From: Paracoccaceae bacterium
GTDB taxonomy: Bacteria; Pseudomonadota; Alphaproteobacteria; Rhodobacterales; Rhodobacteraceae
Reading direction: 5' to 3'
NCBI GenBank assembly: GCA_009773055.1
Contig: WOUW01000007.1
Coordinates: 66,084 to 114,423, forward strand
Length of the DNA: 48,340 nucleotides
The position numbers were made by a program, and so were the translations under genes. Below the pieces are notes generated by a model that was not told the origin of the DNA, searched no databases, and saw only the letters and a program-made list of their open reading frames with translations. Within the stretch, counting starts at the first letter, position 1; each line of letters starts with the position of its first letter. Below, piece after piece: positions 44,045-48,340 of this stretch.

Positions 44045-44323
44045 TTATTTCCTCTTCGCTTTTTTGTCGGCTGCGTGACCGTAGTAGGTCCGCGTCGGCG
44101 AGTATTCACCGAATTTCTGGCCGATCATGTCTTCGGTCACGTTGACCGGGACGTGCTTCTTGCCGTTGTAGACCCCGAAGGTCAGACCAACGAACTGCGG
44201 CAGGATGGTGGACCGGCGCGACCAGATCTTGATCACCTCCGCCTTGCCACCGGCCTTGGCCTTCTCGGCCTTCTTCAGGACGTAGCCGTCGACGAACGGG
44301 CCTTTCCAGATGGAACGTGCCAT
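44045..44323 (-). CDS. rpsS: 30S ribosomal protein S19
   Basis: 92 residues: [74 protein letters not shown]. Head protein of the small subunit. Three bases from both neighbours. Confidence 0.99.
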   Translation of the reverse strand: MARSIWKGPFVDGYVLKKAEKAKAGGKAEVIKIWSRRSTILPQFVGLTFGVYNGKKHVPVNVTEDMIGQKFGEYSPTRTYYGHAADKKAKRK

Positions 44324-44326
44324 GGA

Positions 44327-45166
44327 TTAACGCCCTTTCTTCTTGGCGTGGCGCGAGCGGACGATCAGGCTGTCAGAAGCCTTCGGCTTGCGCGTCTTGT
44401 TGCCCTTGGTGCCTTTGCCCCACGGGGCAACCGGGTGACGGCCGCCCGAGGTACGGCCTTCGCCGCCGCCATGCGGGTGGTCGATCGGGTTCATCGCGAC
44501 GCCGCGCACCGTCGGGCGGATGCCCTTGTGGCGCATGCGTCCGGCTTTCCCGAAGTTCTGGTTCGAGTTGTCGGGGTTCGACACAGCACCGATGGTGGCC
44601 ATGCATTCCTGACGGACCATGCGAAGCTCGCCCGACGAAAGGCGGATCTGCGCGTACGACCCGTCACGGCCGACGAACTGGGCATAGGTGCCCGCCGCAC
44701 GGGCCAGCTGGCCGCCCTTGCCGGGCTTCAGTTCCACGTTGTGGACGATCGCGCCGATCGGCATGCCCGAGAACGGCATCGCGTTGCCGGGCTTCACGTC
44801 GGTCTTCGCGCCAGCGATCACGCTGTCACCCACGGCCAGGCGCTGCGGCGCGAGGATGTAGGCCAGTTCACCGTCCTGATACTTGATCAGCGCGATGAAG
44901 GCGGTGCGGTTCGGGTCATATTCGATCCGCTCGACGACCGCCGGGATATCATACTTGCGACGCTTGAAATCGACCACCCGGTAGAGACGCTTTGCGCCCC
45001 CGCCCTGGTGCCACATCGTGATACGTCCGGTGTTGTTCCGGCCGCCAGAACGGTTCAAACCCTCGGTGAGGTGCTTGACCGGGCGGCCTTTCCACAGCTC
45101 CGAACGGTCGATCAGAACCAACCCGCGTTGGCCAGGCGTCGTCGGCTTATACGACTTGAGTGCCAT
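44327..45166 (-). CDS. rplB: 50S ribosomal protein L2
   Basis: 279 residues. N-terminal [38 protein letters not shown]; and the C-terminal [25 protein letters not shown] with the conserved His needed for peptidyl transfer. First gene of its transcription unit, since the preceding rplW ends in a terminator and a foreign-looking gene lies between. Confidence 0.99.
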   Translation of the reverse strand: MALKSYKPTTPGQRGLVLIDRSELWKGRPVKHLTEGLNRSGGRNNTGRITMWHQGGGAKRLYRVVDFKRRKYDIPAVVERIEYDPNRTAFIALIKYQDGELAYILAPQRLAVGDSVIAGAKTDVKPGNAMPFSGMPIGAIVHNVELKPGKGGQLARAAGTYAQFVGRDGSYAQIRLSSGELRMVRQECMATIGAVSNPDNSNQNFGKAGRMRHKGIRPTVRGVAMNPIDHPHGGGEGRTSGGRHPVAPWGKGTKGNKTRKPKASDSLIVRSRHAKKKGR

Positions 45167-45282
45167 GTTCTCTGTCTTCCGTTTGCTTGCACGGGCGGTG
45201 AGACCCGGCGGTGAAGGGCTCCGAAGATCCCCGATTAGGTGTCCTTTCCTCCTGCGGCTGCATCGGGAACGAACAAACCAAG

Positions 45283-45304
45283 AGCCCCGGACGAATCCGG
45301 GGCT
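45283..45304 (-). promoter_or_regulatory. 5' leader stem-loop of the rplB transcript
   Basis: Perfect AGCCCCGGA-CGAA-TCCGGGGCT hairpin with a stable tetraloop, just downstream of the candidate promoter and followed in the message by a T-rich stretch (CTCTTGGTTTGTTC). It could be a 5' stabilising cap or an early attenuator. The rest of the 306-base gap (45167-45472) shows no gene. Confidence 0.55.
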
Positions 45305-45318
45305 TCTGGCGTGGCGGG

Positions 45319-45347
45319 GGAGTAGCAGAGGGGGGTGGGGGTGGCAA
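45319..45347 (-). promoter_or_regulatory. candidate rplB operon promoter
   Basis: Minus strand TTGCCA (45342-45347), 17-base C-rich spacer, TACTCC (45319-45324). It resembles the rpmC and rplO candidates in the -35 core and spacing; the -10 is weak. Confidence 0.45.
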
Positions 45348-45472
45348 GTGGTAAGGTGTGGATTCTTCGGACGTAAACCGCCCCCTCAACTCACTGCTGG
45401 CATCCACGCAGAAATCGCTGCAATCTAGGGTGTAGTTGGCGAGACCAAGATCAAGTCTTTCGGAGTAGATGT

Positions 45473-46063
45473 ATGGAATGGGTCTTCATTGTAGGTGCCG
45501 TTTTTGTGGTGATGGTTGTCTTCGGTACCAAGGCTGAAATGAAGAAGAACGCGCTGAAGGTGGAACGGACGAACCTTTACTCGGCGGAAATCGAAACGTT
45601 CAAGCAAAGCCTCTTGACCGGCTCGAACACAGCGTCACTTCCTGTTTTGCAGACCTCCGACTATGGGTATCGCCCTGTTGCTAGCGAAAACCTTCTTGCT
45701 GTTCAGGACGGCGCAACCCGCATGGAGATGAAGAGCACTGGTCGGTACAAGACTGGCGGTGCTTCGGTGTCGATCCCTATCATGAAGGGAGTTCGCTATC
45801 GCGTTGGTTCAGGAACAATTCGTACAGAGAAGTCGTGGCAAGCCACAGCACATGGCAGGCTATTGGTCACTGACAAGGCCATTGTGTTTGAAGGCGGCGC
45901 AAAGAATGAGCGGATTACATGGACTCAAGTTGCCAACGTCGAGTTGCTTTTGGACGGATTCACCATTGCCAAACGCAGCGGCCCCCCGCGCACCTATCAG
46001 GTTGACACCCCAAACCCGAAGTTTGCCGCAGTCATCGAACTGATGCTCGCCCGGACGACGTAA
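45473..46063 (+). CDS. membrane-anchored hypothetical protein inserted between rplW and rplB
   Basis: 196 residues. One N-terminal membrane segment (WVFIVGAVFVVMVVFGT, residues 3-19), then a soluble cytoplasmic part with many beta-strands: GRLLVTDKAIVFEGGAKNERITWTQVANVELLLDGFTIAKRSGPPRTYQV. That stretch reads like a PH-like or GRAM-like domain, where a flagged value is compared and stored, but this is only an impression. Lower GC content and different codon use from the ribosomal genes, and opposite strand: a likely transferred gene. Function unknown. Confidence 0.75.
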   Translation: MEWVFIVGAVFVVMVVFGTKAEMKKNALKVERTNLYSAEIETFKQSLLTGSNTASLPVLQTSDYGYRPVASENLLAVQDGATRMEMKSTGRYKTGGASVSIPIMKGVRYRVGSGTIRTEKSWQATAHGRLLVTDKAIVFEGGAKNERITWTQVANVELLLDGFTIAKRSGPPRTYQVDTPNPKFAAVIELMLARTT

Positions 46064-46096
46064 GCGCAGGTTCGTTGACCATAGCCACAACAGAAA

Positions 46097-46120
46097 AGCC
46101 CCCGCCTTCCGGCAGGGGCT
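46097..46120 (-). terminator. rplW terminator
   Basis: AGCCCCCGCC-TTCC-GGCAGGGGCT (one mismatch), 24 bases after the rplW stop, followed on the minus strand by TTTTCTG. It also lies 33 bases after the plus-strand hypothetical gene and may serve both. Confidence 0.75.
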
Positions 46121-46144
46121 CTCTCATTTCACTCAAGCCAAAGC

Positions 46145-46465
46145 TCAAAGCCCAGTCGTCACGTCGATCGTCTGACCGTCTTCCAGCATGACATAGGCCT
46201 TCTTCTTGTCCGACCGCTCGCCTGCGCGGCCGCGGAAGCGTTTGGCCTTGCCCTTGGTGATGGTGGTGTTCACCGCCTTCACCTTGACACCAAAGATCGC
46301 CTCGACGGCTTCCTTGATCTGCGGCTTGGTCGAGTCCATCGCGACCTGGAACACGACGGCACCCGCCTCCGAGGCCATGGTGGCCTTTTCGGTGATGACT
46401 GGCTTCTTGATCAGGTCGTAGTGCTCCGGCTTCACGGCCGCAGCGGTTTTCGGTGCTTTGCTCAT
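46145..46465 (-). CDS. rplW: 50S ribosomal protein L23
   Basis: 106 residues: [63 protein letters not shown]. Lies at the tunnel exit and docks SRP and trigger factor. Overlaps the rplD stop by four bases. Confidence 0.99.
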   Translation of the reverse strand: MSKAPKTAAAVKPEHYDLIKKPVITEKATMASEAGAVVFQVAMDSTKPQIKEAVEAIFGVKVKAVNTTITKGKAKRFRGRAGERSDKKKAYVMLEDGQTIDVTTGL

Positions 46466-47082
46466 TTCAGGCGAGCCTCCAGGGCTTCGATACCGGCCTT
46501 GGTGATGACCAGGGTATCACGCTTCAGGATGTCGTAGACGTTGGCGCCCATGGTGGGCAGAACGTCGACGCCGTCCAGGTTGCGGGCGGCCAGGGCGAAG
46601 TTCGCGTCGACCGAAGCGCCGTCGATGATCAGGACGCGCTTCCAGCCGAGTTCCGACTTCATCTTGGCGAGGTTGGCGGTCTTGGCTTCGGCCAGCGTGG
46701 CCGCGTCCAGGATCACCAGCTCACCCGCCTTGGCCTTGGCCGAGAGAGCGTGCCGCAGCCCGAGGGCGCGGAACTTCTTCGGCAGGTCATGGGCGTGGCT
46801 GCGCGGGATCGGGCCTTTGACAACGCCACCGTGACGGAAGATCGGGGCCTTCTTGGACCCGTGGCGTGCGCCGCCGGTGCCCTTCTGGCGATAGATCTTC
46901 TTGGTCGAGTAGCTCACCTCGGCCCGGGTCAGCACCGAGTGGGTGCCAGCCTGGGCGCGGGCACGCTGCCAGCGGACCACGCGGTGCAGGATGTCGGCGC
47001 GCGGCTCAAGGCCGAACAGCGCTTCGTCCAGGTCGATGGAGCCGGCTTTCTTGCCGTCCAGCTTGATCACATCGAGTTTCAT
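46462..47082 (-). CDS. rplD: 50S ribosomal protein L4
   Basis: 206 residues: the tunnel loop [45 protein letters not shown] is diagnostic. In E. coli L4 also represses the S10 operon through its leader. Start overlaps the rplC stop (ATGA). Confidence 0.99.
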   Translation of the reverse strand: MKLDVIKLDGKKAGSIDLDEALFGLEPRADILHRVVRWQRARAQAGTHSVLTRAEVSYSTKKIYRQKGTGGARHGSKKAPIFRHGGVVKGPIPRSHAHDLPKKFRALGLRHALSAKAKAGELVILDAATLAEAKTANLAKMKSELGWKRVLIIDGASVDANFALAARNLDGVDVLPTMGANVYDILKRDTLVITKAGIEALEARLK

Positions 47083-47801
47083 GCTTCACCCCCTTCGGCG
47101 GCGACTTCGGCGGCCGGAGCAGCCGCAGCGGTGCGGATGCCGGCGGGACGCGGAGCATCCTTGGCCGCAGGCTTCTTCACCGCATCCTTGACGGTGACCC
47201 AGCCACCCTTCGATCCGGGGACAGCGCCCTTGATCATGATCAGGCCACGGTCGGCGTCCGTGCGGATGACCTGCAGGTTCTGCGTGGTCACGCGCACGGC
47301 GCCCATGTGTCCCGCCATCTTCTTGCCTTTGAACACCTTGCCGGGGTCCTGGCACTGGCCGGTCGAGCCGTGCGAACGGTGCGAAACCGACACACCGTGC
47401 GACGCCCGGAGGCCGCCGAAGTTGTGCCGCTTCATCGCACCCTGGAAGCCCTTGCCGACCGAGGTGCCCGCGACGTCCACGAACTGACCTGCAAGGTAGT
47501 GGTCGGCGGTGATTTCCGCGCCCACGTCGATCAGGCAATCCGGGGTCACGCGGAACTCCGCGATCTTGCGCTTGGGGGCCACGTTCGCACGGGCGAAGTG
47601 ACCGCGCTGCGCGGCGGTGGTCCGCTTGGCCTTGGCCACGCCCGCACCGAGCTGGACGGCGGTGTAGCCATCCTTGTCAGCGGTGCGCTGTGCCACGACC
47701 TGAAGGCTGTCAAGCTGCAGAACCGTGACCGGAACCTGCTTGCCATCTGCCAGGAACAGCCGGGTCATGCCCAGCTTCTTTGCAATAACGCCAGAGCGCA
47801 T
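47079..47801 (-). CDS. rplC: 50S ribosomal protein L3
   Basis: 240 residues from the ATG at 47801 ([28 protein letters not shown]). An in-frame ATG three codons earlier (47810) is almost on top of the GGGGG Shine-Dalgarno, so the later start is preferred. The core [45 protein letters not shown] is the L3 signature. The C terminus has an alanine-rich tail. Confidence 0.97.
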   Translation of the reverse strand: MRSGVIAKKLGMTRLFLADGKQVPVTVLQLDSLQVVAQRTADKDGYTAVQLGAGVAKAKRTTAAQRGHFARANVAPKRKIAEFRVTPDCLIDVGAEITADHYLAGQFVDVAGTSVGKGFQGAMKRHNFGGLRASHGVSVSHRSHGSTGQCQDPGKVFKGKKMAGHMGAVRVTTQNLQVIRTDADRGLIMIKGAVPGSKGGWVTVKDAVKKPAAKDAPRPAGIRTAAAAPAAEVAAEGGEA

Positions 47802-47816
47802 TTCTTTCATGCCCCC

Positions 47817-48125
47817 TTAAACTTTGATCTCGACGTCCACGCCGGCAGCGAGGTCGAGCTTCATCAGCGCGTCCACGGTCTGCGGGGTGGGGTCGACGAT
47901 GTCGAGAAGACGCTTGTGCGTGCGGATCTCCCACTGGTCGCGCGACTTCTTGTCGATGTGCGGACCACGGAGAACCGTGAATTTCTCGATCTTGTTCGGC
48001 AGCGGGATCGGCCCGCGAACGGTGGCACCGGTGCGCTTCGCGGTGTTCACGATTTCCTGGGTGCTGGCGTCCAGCACGCGGTAGTCGAAGGCACGAAGCC
48101 GGATGCGAATGGTCTGACCTTGCAT
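47817..48125 (-). CDS. rpsJ: 30S ribosomal protein S10
   Basis: 102 residues: [70 protein letters not shown]. Also the NusE transcription factor of antitermination complexes. First ribosomal gene after tuf; preceded by AAAAGGAAAAAAC. Confidence 0.99.
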   Translation of the reverse strand: MQGQTIRIRLRAFDYRVLDASTQEIVNTAKRTGATVRGPIPLPNKIEKFTVLRGPHIDKKSRDQWEIRTHKRLLDIVDPTPQTVDALMKLDLAAGVDVEIKV

Positions 48126-48193
48126 CAGTTTTTTCCTTTTAGAACATTGGCGTGGGCGCTTGCTGCCGACCCAAGAGGTTCTGTTTCGTTATT

Positions 48194-48233
48194 CGAAGGG
48201 TGGGCTATTACAGCCCACCCTTCGAGAGTGCAA
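48194..48233 (-). promoter_or_regulatory. tuf-rpsJ junction: strong hairpin overlapping a candidate promoter
   Basis: The hairpin CGAAGGGTGGGCT-ATTAC-AGCCCACCCTTCG (48194-48224, 13-base perfect arms) follows the tuf stop by 15 bases and should end or attenuate the tuf message, though no T-run follows. Overlapping it on the minus strand are TTGCAC (48228-48233), a 17-base spacer and TAATAG (48205-48210), a possible rpsJ promoter. Confidence 0.5.
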
Positions 48234-48239
48234 TACGCT

Positions 48240-48340
48240 TTAGGCGATGATTTTCGAGACGACGCCTGCGCCGACGGTGCGGCCGCCTTCGCGGATGGCG
48301 AAGCGCAGTTTCTCTTCCATCGCGATCGGGGCGATCAGCT
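48240..48340 (-). CDS. tuf: elongation factor Tu, C-terminal end only
   Basis: The last 33 codons of tuf are visible: [32 protein letters not shown] and TAA at 48240-48242. This is the strongly conserved end of domain III. EF-Tu delivers aminoacyl-tRNA to the ribosome. The rest of the gene is beyond the right edge of the window. Placement directly before rpsJ is the classical str-S10 junction. Confidence 0.97.
   Translation of the reverse strand, partial: LIAPIAMEEKLRFAIREGGRTVGAGVVSKIIA

Overview
The window is chromosomal DNA of a high-GC alphaproteobacterium, almost certainly a Rhodobacter/Paracoccus-group member of the Rhodobacterales. The evidence is an Aap/Bzt-type general amino-acid transporter, a RpoH2-type sigma factor, an ATP12 chaperone, Rhodobacter-style LuxI/LuxR proteins and the form of the ribosomal-protein cluster. 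No species is named because none can be read from the sequence alone.

Region 1 (1-4014) is a carnitine catabolism locus. It holds a carnitine dehydrogenase/betainyl-CoA thioesterase fusion (cut by the window edge), a small lipoprotein, an HD-domain protein, a dehydrocarnitine-cleaving BKACE enzyme and a divergent AraC/GlxA-type regulator. The BKACE gene and the regulator gene each carry an internal frame-shifting deletion, so the locus looks recently broken. Region 2 (4011-16088) is housekeeping: MgtC-like membrane protein, M3 oligopeptidase, a binding protein and permease of an amino-acid ABC importer, a membrane-anchored MoeB/ThiF-like protein, dut, coaBC, rpoH2, two cobalamin genes, a glutathione S-transferase and a ComM-like ATPase. 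Region 3 (16089-20725) is the aapJQMP (bztABCD) operon. Region 4 (20965-26038) carries an ATP12 chaperone, an RluA-family pseudouridine synthase, crcB, rarA and a DegP-type protease.

Region 5 (26130-28738) is a quorum-sensing island with two consecutive luxR-luxI pairs, all on the minus strand and clearly related by duplication. A hairpin in front of the last luxI would bury its ribosome-binding site.

Region 6 (28916-48340) is the ribosomal-protein superoperon on the minus strand, read from tuf (right edge) to rplQ: rpsJ-rplC-rplD-rplW, rplB-rpsS-rplV-rpsC-rplP, rpmC-rpsQ-rplN-rplX-rplE-rpsN-rpsH-rplF-rplR-rpsE-rpmD, rplO-secY-adk, rpsM-rpsK and rpoA-rplQ. It is not continuous. Accessory genes sit in three junctions: a lone membrane-anchored protein between rplW and rplB; a ParDE toxin-antitoxin pair, a small acidic protein and a 2OG-Fe(II) oxygenase-like gene between rplP and rpmC; and a Phd/PemK-like toxin-antitoxin pair, a MAPEG protein and a GFA-family protein between rpmD and rplO. 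Each junction has a terminator-like hairpin after the upstream ribosomal unit and a candidate promoter (TTGCC or TTGAC, 17-base spacer, TA-rich -10) before the next, followed almost at once by a 5' stem-loop. This arrangement could let addiction modules sit among essential genes without polar effects.

No rRNA, tRNA, CRISPR array, transposase or prophage gene was seen. All calls come from reading the sequence; no database search was run.
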